DNA of 64,000 nucleotides from Mangrovicoccus sp049603835 (GCA_049603835.1 JBMYSZ010000004.1:124001-188000); one strand, 5' to 3'. Positions 7,505-15,430 are shown, counted from the first letter of the stretch. The notes: generated by a model not told the origin, from the sequence alone. Program-made: numbers and translations.

Positions 7505-9271
7505 ATGAACCGCTTTATCCTTGCGGCCTCGGCAGCCATCATTGCAGCCACCGGCGCCGTAGCCTCTGTCACCGAAGAGGATGTGGCCAACGACCAAACC
7601 ATGACCAGCCAGGTTGTGACCAATGGTATGGGCCGTGATCTTCAGCGCTATAGCCCGCTGGACACTCTGAACAAAGACAATGTGAAAAACCTGGTTCCCG
7701 CTTGGGCTTTCTCCCTGGGTGGTGAAAAGCAGCGCGGTCAGGAAGCGCAGCCCATCGTTTATGATGGCGTGATGTATGTGACCGGCTCCTATTCGCGCAT
7801 GTTCGCGATTGACGTGAAAACCGGCCAAGAGCTGTGGCAGTATGATGCCCGCCTGCCCGAAGGCATTCTGCCCTGCTGTGACGTGATCAATCGTGGCGCA
7901 GCGATCTATGGCGACAATGTCTATTTCGGCACGCTGGATGCGCGCCTGGTGGCTTTGGACCGCAAGACCGGTGATGTGGTCTGGCGCAAGAAGATGGAAG
8001 ACTACAAAGCCGGCTATAGCTTTACCGCAGCGCCGATGATCGTTGACGGCAAAGTCATCGTTGGCAATTCCGGCGGCGAATTCGGCATTGTTGGCGCGGT
8101 ATCCGCCTATGACGCAGAAACCGGCGATCTGGTGTGGAAACGCCCAACCATCGAAGGCCATATGGGCGAGCTGAATGGCGAGCCGAGCACTGTGACCGGT
8201 GAAACTAACGCCTCTTGGCCTGGCGACATGTGGAAAACCGGCGGTGGCGCGACCTGGCTTGGCGGCTCTTATGATGCCGACACCAACACCATCGTTTACG
8301 GCGCGGGCAACCCGGCTCCGTGGAATAGCCATCTGCGTGGTGCTGGCGAGCCGACCGAAGGCAATGGGGGCGACAACCTTTACGCCGCAAGCCGTATCGG
8401 TCTTGACCCGGCGACCGGCGAAATCAAATGGCACTTCCAAACCACCCCGCGCGAAGGCTGGGACTTTGACGGTGTAAACGAAGTCGTCGCCTATACCGAC
8501 CGCGATGGCAATATGCGCTATGGCACAGCGGACCGGAACGGCTTTTTCTATGTTCTCAACCGCGAAGATGGCGCCTTTGTCGACGCTTATCCCTTCGTAA
8601 AAGAGATCTCCTGGGCCGAAGGCATCGATGACACAGGTCGCCCGATCTTTGTCGAAGAAAACCGTCCGGGCAATCCTTCTGCCGCAGCGGATGGCAAAAA
8701 GGGTGAAACCATCTTTGCGGTTCCGTCCTTCTTGGGTGGCAAAAACTGGATGCCCATGGCCTTCAGCCAGAAGACCGGCAATTTCTACATCCCGTCCAAT
8801 GAATGGGGGATGGATATCTGGAACGAGCCGATCAGCTACAAAAAAGGCGCGGCCTATCTGGGTGCTGGCTTTACCATCAAGCCGCTCTACGAAGACTATA
8901 TCGGCAGCCTGAAAGCGCTTGACCCGCAGACCGGCGAAATCAAGTGGGAATATAAAAACGGCGCGCCTCTTTGGGCGGGTGTCATGACCACCGGCGGCGG
9001 CCTGGTCTTCACCGGTACGCCCGAAGGCGAATTCCTGGCCCTGGATGACGAAACCGGCGAGGTTCTGTGGAGCTTCCAAACCGGGTCTGGCATCGTTGGT
9101 CAGCCGATCACTTGGGAACAAGATGGCGAGCAGTTCGTCTCGATCATGTCCGGCTGGGGCGGCGCGGTTCCGCTTTGGGGCGGCGAAGTTGCCAAGAAAG
9201 TCAACTATCTGAACCAAGGCGGCATGCTCTGGACATTCCGTCTGCCGAAAGAGCTGGCAGCTCTGAAATAA
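7505..9271 (+). CDS. PQQ-dependent alcohol dehydrogenase, lanthanide-type (PedH/ExaF/XoxF-like)
   Basis: This is a periplasmic quinoprotein of 588 residues with a signal peptide ending near AVASV. It shows the eight-bladed propeller motifs of the family (for example AIDVKTGQELWQYDARLPEG). The vicinal disulfide CC is at 124-125, the metal-binding Glu lies in GGEFG (192) and Asn in AGNPAPWN (269). The catalytic Asp is at 320 in GWDFDGVNE. Residue 322 is a second Asp, two positions after the catalytic one; calcium enzymes such as MxaF carry Ala there, whereas lanthanide-dependent XoxF, ExaF and PedH carry Asp. The protein has no fused cytochrome domain, so electrons should go to the separate c-type cytochromes at 1326 or 6116. 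The substrate, methanol or a longer alcohol, cannot be decided from sequence alone. GGAGGA precedes the start. Confidence 0.93.
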   Translation: MNRFILAASAAIIAATGAVASVTEEDVANDQTMTSQVVTNGMGRDLQRYSPLDTLNKDNVKNLVPAWAFSLGGEKQRGQEAQPIVYDGVMYVTGSYSRMFAIDVKTGQELWQYDARLPEGILPCCDVINRGAAIYGDNVYFGTLDARLVALDRKTGDVVWRKKMEDYKAGYSFTAAPMIVDGKVIVGNSGGEFGIVGAVSAYDAETGDLVWKRPTIEGHMGELNGEPSTVTGETNASWPGDMWKTGGGATWLGGSYDADTNTIVYGAGNPAPWNSHLRGAGEPTEGNGGDNLYAASRIGLDPATGEIKWHFQTTPREGWDFDGVNEVVAYTDRDGNMRYGTADRNGFFYVLNREDGAFVDAYPFVKEISWAEGIDDTGRPIFVEENRPGNPSAAADGKKGETIFAVPSFLGGKNWMPMAFSQKTGNFYIPSNEWGMDIWNEPISYKKGAAYLGAGFTIKPLYEDYIGSLKALDPQTGEIKWEYKNGAPLWAGVMTTGGGLVFTGTPEGEFLALDDETGEVLWSFQTGSGIVGQPITWEQDGEQFVSIMSGWGGAVPLWGGEVAKKVNYLNQGGMLWTFRLPKELAALK

Positions 9272-9296
9272 GATTGGTCCCCTCCGGCCAGTGACT

Positions 9297-9326
9297 AAGG
9301 CGCCTCTTTCGAGAGGCGCCTTTTTT
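9297..9326 (+). terminator. Intrinsic terminator after the PQQ dehydrogenase
   Basis: An 11-bp perfect stem (AAGGCGCCTCT with AGAGGCGCCTT) encloses a TTCG tetraloop and is followed by a T run to 9326. It is a textbook strong terminator 26 bases after the stop codon, and it separates the dehydrogenase from the acetyltransferase. Confidence 0.93.
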
Positions 9327-9408
9327 CATGGCGAAACGCATCTCGGATTGCGGTCGCGATCTCGGTCCGCTTAAACTCGGCTCAAACGCCCCCGCGACGG
9401 AGCTGCCC

Positions 9409-9981
9409 ATGCCCGATAACCCGAAATCCGCCGCAGAAGAGACTTTCGACACCCGCTCTGACGCGCTTTTGGCCCAGCATCACGCCACCCGCGCGCTGTT
9501 GCGGCAGTATAATACCAGCGAAAGCGACGAGGCCGCCAAGCGCCAAGAGCTTTTGCAGCAGCTTTTGGGCCATTGCGGAGAAGGCCTGTGGATCGAACCG
9601 CCCTTCTATTGCGATTATGGCGGCAATATCCATTTGGGCCGGGGCGTGTTTGTGAATTTCAACTGCGTGTTTTTGGATGGCGCAAAGATTGAGATCGGCG
9701 ACGGCACTCTTCTGGGGCCCGCCGTGCAGATCTATGCCACGACCCATCCGCTATCAGCCAAAGAGCGGATCTATCAGCGCGATGGGCTGCCCGCTTATCA
9801 CACCAGTTCAGCGCCTGTGAGCATCGGAAAAAATGTCTGGATCGGCGGCGGAGCGATCATTCTGCCCGGCGTCACTATTGGCGATGGCGCAACAATTGGC
9901 GCGGGCGCCGTGGTGACCAAATCGATCCCCGAGACTGTCTTTGCCGCCGGAAATCCCTGCCAGGTGATCCGCGATTTGTAA
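9409..9981 (+). CDS. Maltose/galactoside O-acetyltransferase-like, left-handed beta-helix
   Basis: This is a 190-residue hexapeptide-repeat acyltransferase. It has an N-terminal helical segment containing RALLRQYN and then repeats such as NIHLGRGVFVNFNCVFLD, KIEIGDGTLLGP, VSIGKNVWIGGGAIILPGV and TIGAGAVVTKSIP. The catalytic histidine is in YATTHPL. It ends in the AGNPCQVIRDL motif usual for the NodL/LacA/Maa group, which transfers acetyl from acetyl-CoA to sugars or oligosaccharides. The ATG at 9409 has a GGAG site; an upstream ATG at 9328 would start inside the terminator. It appears unrelated to the flanking alcohol and aldehyde genes. Confidence 0.85.
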   Translation: MPDNPKSAAEETFDTRSDALLAQHHATRALLRQYNTSESDEAAKRQELLQQLLGHCGEGLWIEPPFYCDYGGNIHLGRGVFVNFNCVFLDGAKIEIGDGTLLGPAVQIYATTHPLSAKERIYQRDGLPAYHTSSAPVSIGKNVWIGGGAIILPGVTIGDGATIGAGAVVTKSIPETVFAAGNPCQVIRDL

Positions 9982-10513
9982 GCCGAAAAGGGGCGGCTTT
10001 GCAGCCTCATTTCAGATGAAATCACCTCTATCGCAATTTGCCAATCCAACCATCTATTTGCCATTGCCGCGATCCGCCGGTTACCCTACAAAAACGCTCT
10101 GATTCCTGATTGATTCCCGGGACTTGCCCAGCACTAAGACTTTGACGCTTTTGCGAAAAATATCGTGCAGCTGCAGCATCGAAAAACCGGTCAAGTACGA
10201 CCAATTGGCAATACCGCCATATCCGCAAGAATTATGCCAAACCGCGTCAGATAAGCCGCTGTGATTTGCTCAGGAATTCAGCTCCAAGCCTTTGAAATAG
10301 CGTGACTAAGGCTCAATCCCGTTGTTTTTCAGCCTTTCCCAGCGGCTCTCAAAGAAAAAATCACAAAATTCCGACTACAAAGCCAAGCCCTTTGGGTCAG
10401 GGCCTACTACGTTTCTGTTAGTTGAAATCAAACAATCCCCTGGTCTAGCCTCGCCTTGTGCAAGTCGGCGCTCCAAGGGCTGGGCGACCGAGCCAGCTAT
10501 GGGAGGACACTGA
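9982..10513. other. 532-base gene-free stretch before the aldehyde oxidoreductase operon
   Basis: No convincing coding sequence is seen on either strand. The stretch is visibly richer in A and T than its flanks. It contains one TACGACC motif copy (10196-10208) and ends with a GGGAGGA ribosome site before 10514. A GC-rich segment around 10455-10500 could form short hairpins, but I cannot assign it to a known riboswitch class. It probably holds the promoter and a long leader of the operon. Confidence 0.5.
10196..10208. promoter_or_regulatory. TACGACC motif, site C, upstream of the aldehyde oxidoreductase operon
   Basis: TACGACCAATTGG shares the TACGACCA core with sites A and B. It lies about 310 bases before the first gene of the aldehyde oxidoreductase operon. 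If the motif is real, it would tie alcohol and aldehyde oxidation to one regulator. Confidence 0.3.
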
Positions 10514-11005
10514 ATGCTCAAGTCACTGGTCATCGATCCAGGGAAATGTACCGGCTGTAAGCAATGCGAAATGGCCTGCAGCTACGAAAACGAAGGTGTC
10601 TTTAACCCTTCGAAATCCCGCATCCGCGTTTTTGATTTCCACGAGGATGCGCGCTTTGTGCCCTATACCTGCACCCAATGCGACGAAGCATGGTGCCAGC
10701 AGGCCTGCCCGGTAAACGCTATCACCACCGATGCGATGGGCGTGAAAGTCGTACACGAAGACACATGCGTCGGCTGTAAAGTCTGCACCATCGCCTGCCC
10801 CTTCGGCACGGTGAATTACAACGCCTCCACCGGCAAAGTGGTCAAATGCGATCTTTGCGGCGGCGACCCGGCTTGTGCCTCTGCCTGCCCGACCGATGCG
10901 ATCACCTTCCAGGATATGGAACAGACCGGCTTTGACAAAATGAAGCTTTGGGCGACCAAGACCACTGCGGGCGCTGAAAGCTCTGGGCCGAACACCCCTG
11001 CCTAA
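10514..11005 (+). CDS. aorA: Four-cluster ferredoxin subunit of aldehyde oxidoreductase (AorA-type)
   Basis: This 163-residue cytoplasmic electron-transfer subunit has sixteen cysteines arranged for four [4Fe-4S] clusters: C12/15/18/22, C53/56/61/65, C85/88/91/95 and C112/115/121/125. The layout is that of HycB/DmsB-like ferredoxin subunits. In AorABC enzymes this subunit passes electrons between the tungsten subunit and the FAD subunit. The gene starts the operon, after a long leader, with a GGGAGGA ribosome site. A GC-rich hairpin (CCCCGC at 11015 with GCGGGG at 11030) follows its stop, between it and the catalytic subunit. Confidence 0.88.
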   Translation: MLKSLVIDPGKCTGCKQCEMACSYENEGVFNPSKSRIRVFDFHEDARFVPYTCTQCDEAWCQQACPVNAITTDAMGVKVVHEDTCVGCKVCTIACPFGTVNYNASTGKVVKCDLCGGDPACASACPTDAITFQDMEQTGFDKMKLWATKTTAGAESSGPNTPA

Positions 11006-11105
11006 CTGAGTGCGCCCCGCCCGCAAAGCGCGGGGTGAGTTTCGATAGCCATTGCGCGCCCTAATCTGCGGCAGCGCATGCCAAGCAACAAGACAGGAGA
11101 GCTTT

Positions 11106-12953
11106 ATGGGCTGGACTGGAAAGATCCTTCGGATTGACCTGACCAAAGGGACCGTCAAAACCGAACCGCTAAACATGGAATGGGCCGATAAATATCTCGG
11201 CCAGCGTGGCCTTGCCTCGAAATATCTGGTCGAAGAAATTTCCCCGACCATCGATCCGCTGGGCCCGGAAAACAAAATGATTATGGCCACAGGCCCGCTG
11301 ACCGGCACTTGTGCCTCCACCGGCGGCCGCTACTCTGTGATCACAAAAGGCCCGCTGACCGGCGCCATCGCTTGTTCGAATTCCGGCGGCTATATCGGCG
11401 CCGAGCTGAAATTCGCAGGCTGGGATATGGTCATCTTGGAAGGCCAGTCGCCGAAGCCGGTTTACCTGACCATCTTTGACGATGATGTACAGATCCGCGA
11501 CGCGTCGGAAATCTGGGGCACCTCGGTTTGGGATACGGATAAATGGATTAAGTCCACCCATCAGGACGAAATGATCCATGTGGCCGCGATCGGTGTTTCT
11601 GGCGAAAACCAGGTACTGTATTCCTGCATCGTGAATGACTTGCACCGTGCGGCGGGTCGTTCTGGCGTGGGCGCGGTTATGGGATCGAAAAACCTGAAAG
11701 CGGTGGCTGTGCGCGGCACTGGTGGCGTGAAGGTCAAAGACTTCAAAGAATTCATGGCAGCGACTTCTGCTGGTAAGAAAGTTCTGAAAGACAATGCCGT
11801 GACCGGCGCGGGTCTGCCGACTTATGGCACCCAGGTTCTGATGAATGTGATCAACGAAGCCGGTGCGATGCCGACCCGCAACTGCCGCGATGTGCAGTTC
11901 GAAAGCGCGGGCGATATCTCGGCTGAAGCGATGGAAACCCCGCGGAAAACCGATGGGAAGCCGAACCTGCAGACCAACCAGGCTTGCTTTGGCTGTACCA
12001 TTGCCTGTGGCCGGATCGCGAAGATCGACGAAACCCACTACACCGTGCAGAACCGCCCGGAATACTGGCACTCCTCCGGTGGTCTGGAATATGAGGCGGC
12101 TTGGGCTCTGGGTTCCGCGACTGGCGTGAAAGATCTCGAAGCGCTGACTTTCGCCAACTTCATCTGTAACGAGCAGGGTCTTGACCCGATCTCCTTGGGC
12201 TCCACCATCGGCGCCGCAATGGAGCTGTTCGAAACTGGTGTGATCGACACCAACACAACCGGCGGTCTGGAACTGCGCTTTGGCTCTGCCGAGGCTCTGA
12301 CAGCTGCGGTTGAACTGGTGGGCAAAGCCGAAGGCTTCGGCAAAGAGCTGGGCCTTGGGTCTAAGCGTTTGACCGAGAAATACGGCAAGCCGGAATTGTC
12401 CATGACCGTGAAAGGCCAGGAATTCCCGGCATATGACCCGCGCGGCATCCAGGGCATGGGCCTGACCTATGCAACCTCGAACCGTGGCGCTTGCCATTTG
12501 CGGTCTTACACTGTGGCATCGGAAATCCTGGGCATCCCGGAAAAAACCGATCCGCTGGCAACTGACGGTAAAGCAGGCCTGGTAAAAGCCTTCCAAGACG
12601 CGACTGCGGCTGTGGATAGCTCGGGGCTTTGCGTCTTCACCACTTTTGCCTGGACCCTCGAAGACATCGCGCCTCAGGTTGATGCCGCTTGCGAAGGCAA
12701 CTGGACCATCGACAAGATGCTCGAAGTGGGCGAGCGGATCTGGAATATGGAGCGGGTCTTTAATAACCGCGCCGGCTTCACCGCTGCTGACGACAAACTG
12801 CCAGAGCGTCTGATGAAAGACGCCGCGAAAACCGGCCCTGCAGAGGGTCGTGTCGCGGATCTCAACATCATGCTGCCAGAATACTACAATCTGCGCGGCT
12901 GGACTGTTGACGGCGTTCCAACCAACGAAACGCTGGAACGTTTGGCAATCTGA
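11106..12953 (+). CDS. aorB: Tungsten-containing aldehyde:ferredoxin oxidoreductase, catalytic subunit
   Basis: This 615-residue protein oxidises aldehydes to carboxylic acids at a tungsten bis-tungstopterin centre. Its [4Fe-4S] ligands are C294, C297 and C301 (CFGCTIAC) with C509 in the conserved DSSGLC motif. The N-terminal domain begins GWTGKILRIDL and contains the characteristic GGRYSVITKGPLTG segment. The ATG at 11106 is preceded by AGGAGA and is preferred over one 54 bases upstream. Subunit neighbours (ferredoxin before, FAD protein after) match the NAD-reducing AorABC type of Aromatoleum rather than the single-subunit archaeal enzymes. Tungsten rather than molybdenum is inferred from the family. 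No tungstate transporter is visible in the window. Confidence 0.93.
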   Translation: MGWTGKILRIDLTKGTVKTEPLNMEWADKYLGQRGLASKYLVEEISPTIDPLGPENKMIMATGPLTGTCASTGGRYSVITKGPLTGAIACSNSGGYIGAELKFAGWDMVILEGQSPKPVYLTIFDDDVQIRDASEIWGTSVWDTDKWIKSTHQDEMIHVAAIGVSGENQVLYSCIVNDLHRAAGRSGVGAVMGSKNLKAVAVRGTGGVKVKDFKEFMAATSAGKKVLKDNAVTGAGLPTYGTQVLMNVINEAGAMPTRNCRDVQFESAGDISAEAMETPRKTDGKPNLQTNQACFGCTIACGRIAKIDETHYTVQNRPEYWHSSGGLEYEAAWALGSATGVKDLEALTFANFICNEQGLDPISLGSTIGAAMELFETGVIDTNTTGGLELRFGSAEALTAAVELVGKAEGFGKELGLGSKRLTEKYGKPELSMTVKGQEFPAYDPRGIQGMGLTYATSNRGACHLRSYTVASEILGIPEKTDPLATDGKAGLVKAFQDATAAVDSSGLCVFTTFAWTLEDIAPQVDAACEGNWTIDKMLEVGERIWNMERVFNNRAGFTAADDKLPERLMKDAAKTGPAEGRVADLNIMLPEYYNLRGWTVDGVPTNETLERLAI

Positions 12954-12975
12954 TCCGACTGGACCAGAGCTTTGC

Positions 12976-13005
12976 GCCGGGGCGGCATCCACGCCCCGGC
13001 CTTTC
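12976..13005 (+). terminator. Intercistronic GC hairpin after the catalytic subunit
   Basis: GCCGGGGCG (12976-12984) pairs perfectly with CGCCCCGGC (12992-13000) and is followed by ctttcc. The T run is weak and the next gene is on the same strand, so it may be a partial terminator or an RNA-stabilising element that sets subunit ratios rather than a full stop. Confidence 0.45.
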
Positions 13006-13087
13006 CTATCAGACCCTAGGCTAAGCGACGCCCGCCCCGCTTGGGCCGCGTCGTTTTCTATCATGGAAGAGAACGAGGGGCTTCCCC

Positions 13088-14464
13088 ATGAATTATGTCA
13101 TCATCGGCGCCGGTCCGGCTGGAGTAACCGCGGCGGAAACCCTGCGCAAAAACGAGCCTGACGCAAAAATCACTATGATCGCGGGGGAGCCAGAGCCGCC
13201 CTATTCGCGCATGGCCATTCCCTATCTGCTAGAAGGCAAGGTTGGCGAACATGGCACTTATCTGCGCCAGGACGACGAGCATTATAACAAGCTCAACATC
13301 ACCTATAAAAGCGGCCCGGTCACCAAGATCGACACCGCCAAGAAAAGCCTGATCTGCGCTGATGGCAGTGGGCTTTCTTATGACAAGCTGCTGATCTGCA
13401 CCGGCGCGACGCCGACCCGTCCGCCGATCTCGGGTTTGGACAAGCCTGGCGTGCATACCTGCTGGACCATCGAAGATGCGCGCCATATCGCGGAATTGGC
13501 CAAACCGGATGTGCCGGTTGTTCTGATCGGGGCGGGCTTTATCGGCTGTATCATCCTCGAAGCGCTGGCGAAAATGGGCGTCAACTTGACCGTGGTTGAG
13601 ATGGGCGACCGGATGGTGCCGCGCATGCTGGATGAAACCGCGGGCAATATGCTGCGTAGCTGGTGTGAAACCAAAGGCGTGCAAGTGATCACAAATGCCC
13701 TGGTGCAGTCCATTGAGGATGCGGGCGGCGCGCCAGCCTCGGACAGCAAGCCTGGCTTCTTCGCCCGCCTCTTTGGTAAGGCCAAATCGGAGCCCACGCC
13801 GGTTGTCGATACAAGCGGCGCCTCTAAGATCGTGCGCCTGAAAGACGGGACCACGCTTCCGGCCGCGCTGGTCGTGGTGGCCGCAGGTGTGAAGTCGAAT
13901 ATCGAATTCCTCGAGGGCAGCGGGATCGAGACCAAGACCGGCATCATGGTCAACCCGCATCTGGAAACCAGCGTCGCCGATGTTTACGCGGCGGGCGATG
14001 TGTGTGAGGGCATCAATCTGTCCACTGGCCTGAATGACATGTTGGCGATCCAACCCGTGGCGGTGGAGCATGGCTATATCGCGGCGCAAAACATGACCGG
14101 CCATACCGTCACCCATCGCGGCAGCCTGAATATGAATGTGCTCGACACTCTGGGCCTGATCTCTAGCTCTTTTGGCACCTGGGAAGGGGTCGATGGCGGC
14201 GAGAGTGTGAAACTGGTTGATCATGACGCGCATCGCTATATTCGCCTTGAATTCGACGGCGAAGTTCTGGTGGGCGCGCAATGTGTTGGCGTCACCGATC
14301 ACATTGGCATGATGCGTGGTTTAATCCAAACTGGCCTGCCGCTAGGATCCTGGAAACAGAAGCTGATGGACAGCCCCGCGCGTCTGCCCGAAGCCTATGT
14401 CGCCACGATGCAAAAAGCACCGAGCTATGGGCCTGCCGGTCCGAAAGTCGCGGTGCCCGCCTAA
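13088..14464 (+). CDS. aorC: FAD-dependent NAD(P)H oxidoreductase subunit (AorC-type)
   Basis: This is a 458-residue two-dinucleotide-fold flavoprotein. The FAD-binding motif IGAGPAG is at residues 5-11, the NAD(P) motif VLIGAGFIG is near 145-153, and the second FAD motif is VYAAGDVCEG. The sequence resembles nitrite-reductase/rubredoxin-reductase-type flavoproteins. A low-conservation insert of about 40 residues (near 215-255, containing FFARLFGKAK) interrupts the NAD domain. In AorABC enzymes this subunit passes electrons from the ferredoxin subunit to NAD+. It follows the catalytic gene on the same strand and precedes the MoaD-like gene by 15 bases. The start has a weak GAGGGG site 7 bases upstream. 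Confidence 0.88.
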   Translation: MNYVIIGAGPAGVTAAETLRKNEPDAKITMIAGEPEPPYSRMAIPYLLEGKVGEHGTYLRQDDEHYNKLNITYKSGPVTKIDTAKKSLICADGSGLSYDKLLICTGATPTRPPISGLDKPGVHTCWTIEDARHIAELAKPDVPVVLIGAGFIGCIILEALAKMGVNLTVVEMGDRMVPRMLDETAGNMLRSWCETKGVQVITNALVQSIEDAGGAPASDSKPGFFARLFGKAKSEPTPVVDTSGASKIVRLKDGTTLPAALVVVAAGVKSNIEFLEGSGIETKTGIMVNPHLETSVADVYAAGDVCEGINLSTGLNDMLAIQPVAVEHGYIAAQNMTGHTVTHRGSLNMNVLDTLGLISSSFGTWEGVDGGESVKLVDHDAHRYIRLEFDGEVLVGAQCVGVTDHIGMMRGLIQTGLPLGSWKQKLMDSPARLPEAYVATMQKAPSYGPAGPKVAVPA

Positions 14465-14479
14465 CTGAAGGAAGCCGTA

Positions 14480-14731
14480 ATGCATGTCCAACTAAAGCTT
14501 TTTGCCTCGCTGACGGCATTTTTGCCCAAATCCGCCGAGCGCAATATTGCCTCGCTGGAAGTGGCAGAGGGCACAAGTGTCCAAGCCTTGCTGGACATGC
14601 ATAACGTGCCGCCCGAGCATTGCCATTTGGTGATGCTCAATGGCGTGTATCAAGCCCCCGAAAACCGCGATAGCGCGCAGCTCAAAGACGGTGATGCACT
14701 GGCCGTTTGGCCTCCGGTCGCGGGCGGCTAG
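14480..14731 (+). CDS. MoaD/ThiS-like ubiquitin-fold sulfur carrier
   Basis: This 83-residue beta-grasp protein ends in a diglycine (PPVAGG), which is the site of adenylation and thiocarboxylation in MoaD. Conserved family positions include LKLFASL near the N-terminus, the VMLNG turn and LKDGDALAVWPPVAGG at the end. It probably supplies sulfur for the pterin dithiolene of the tungsten cofactor. The E1-like protein at 15539 is the obvious activating enzyme. It is packed 15 bases after the FAD subunit and 3 bases before the next gene, which supports a dedicated AOR maturation role. Confidence 0.88.
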   Translation: MHVQLKLFASLTAFLPKSAERNIASLEVAEGTSVQALLDMHNVPPEHCHLVMLNGVYQAPENRDSAQLKDGDALAVWPPVAGG

Positions 14732-14734
14732 GCC

Positions 14735-15049
14735 ATGCTGTTTGATCCCGCGCCCGGACCACGGGTCGAAAAAATCATGTCCCCAACGCGGGCCGAGTTC
14801 GAAACCGGCTTAGAGCGTCTCACCGGGGCGCCCGCCCAGGCTATGGACGCGCAAACCTATGACCTATCAGCCGCCGCAAATGGGTTGCCCGCGACCTGCA
14901 CATATGAGCCACAGGCGGATGCGGTTTTAGGCGGTTTGGTGCGCCTGCCCCGTATCCTGGTGACCCTGCATCTAGAGGCGCTGAGCACGGAGCAACGGGT
15001 TGATTTGGTTGGGCGGTTTGATCGCGTCTTTCAACGCGGTGGCGGCTAA
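14735..15049 (+). CDS. Small unknown protein of the aldehyde oxidoreductase operon
   Basis: This is a 104-residue soluble protein that I do not recognise. It is mostly acidic to neutral, has one cysteine (ATCTYEP) and a conserved-looking LGGLVRLPRILVTLHLEAL segment. It ends in a triglycine (FQRGGG), reminiscent of, but not proof of, a ubiquitin-like tail. The ATG at 14735 is three bases after the MoaD-like stop, so it is translationally coupled; an internal ATG at 14777 is possible. Position in the operon suggests cofactor assembly or enzyme maturation. Confidence 0.7.
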   Translation: MLFDPAPGPRVEKIMSPTRAEFETGLERLTGAPAQAMDAQTYDLSAAANGLPATCTYEPQADAVLGGLVRLPRILVTLHLEALSTEQRVDLVGRFDRVFQRGGG

Positions 15050-15052
15050 AAG

Positions 15053-15082
15053 AAAGCCCCACACAGTTTTGTGCGGGGCTTT
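15053..15082. terminator. Bidirectional intrinsic terminator between converging genes
   Basis: AAAGCCCC (15053-15060) pairs with GGGGCTTT (15075-15082). A further 4 bp of inner stem follows after one mismatch, with a GTTT loop. A and T runs flank both sides, so it can end transcripts from the AOR operon and from the opposing gene at 15113-15430. Confidence 0.75.
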
Positions 15083-15112
15083 GATGTCGTTTCGCTTTGG
15101 GCTGGGCCAGTT

Positions 15113-15430
15113 TCAGACCACTGGCGCGCCAAAGCCAAAGCTATAGGGAACCGGCCCGGAAAAGGCGATGATATCTCCATCTTCGAGCACCGCATCGCCA
15201 TTGATCGGATCGCCCACCAGACCCGGCGTCACATCGCGGCCGTTCTTCATGCAAAGGAAAACCTCATTGCGCGGCAATCCCCATGCCTTCATCACATCAT
15301 CGATTGTGGACCCTGCGGGAAGGGTGAAGTTTTCGTGCCAGTCATGGTCGCCTTTGAACTTTGTCAGACTGTTGAACAGCCGGCTTTCGATAGTGACGGT
15401 CGCGCTGGCGGAGTTATGTCCTAACATCAT
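15113..15430 (-). CDS. MoaD/ThiS-like beta-grasp protein without C-terminal diglycine
   Basis: This is a 105-residue protein with a beta-grasp pattern: an initial strand (ATVTIESRLF), TIDDVMKAWGLPRNEVFLCMKNGRDV and DAVLEDGDIIAFSGPVPY. It resembles MoaD/ThiS but ends in GFGAPVV instead of a diglycine. It faces against the operon and is divergent from the E1-like gene at 15539. The ATG at 15430 follows AAAGGAG; the longer in-frame extension upstream has no support. It could be a regulator or structural partner of the carrier, or could need C-terminal trimming before activation. Confidence 0.75.
   Translation of the reverse strand: MMLGHNSASATVTIESRLFNSLTKFKGDHDWHENFTLPAGSTIDDVMKAWGLPRNEVFLCMKNGRDVTPGLVGDPINGDAVLEDGDIIAFSGPVPYSFGFGAPVV

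Noticed and set aside
7391..9217. A 608-codon open frame on the minus strand opposite the PQQ dehydrogenase
   Set aside because: It mirrors the strong codon bias of the real gene, has no ribosome site or recognisable motif, and lies fully inside a well-supported quinoprotein.
10440..10513. A molybdenum/tungsten cofactor riboswitch in the AOR leader
   Set aside because: Short complementary stretches exist, but no consensus secondary structure or conserved core could be established by eye.
11169..13064. A 631-codon open frame on the minus strand opposite the aldehyde oxidoreductase
   Set aside because: It is an antisense shadow. The plus-strand product has all cluster ligands and the DSSGLC motif; the minus-strand one has no family features.
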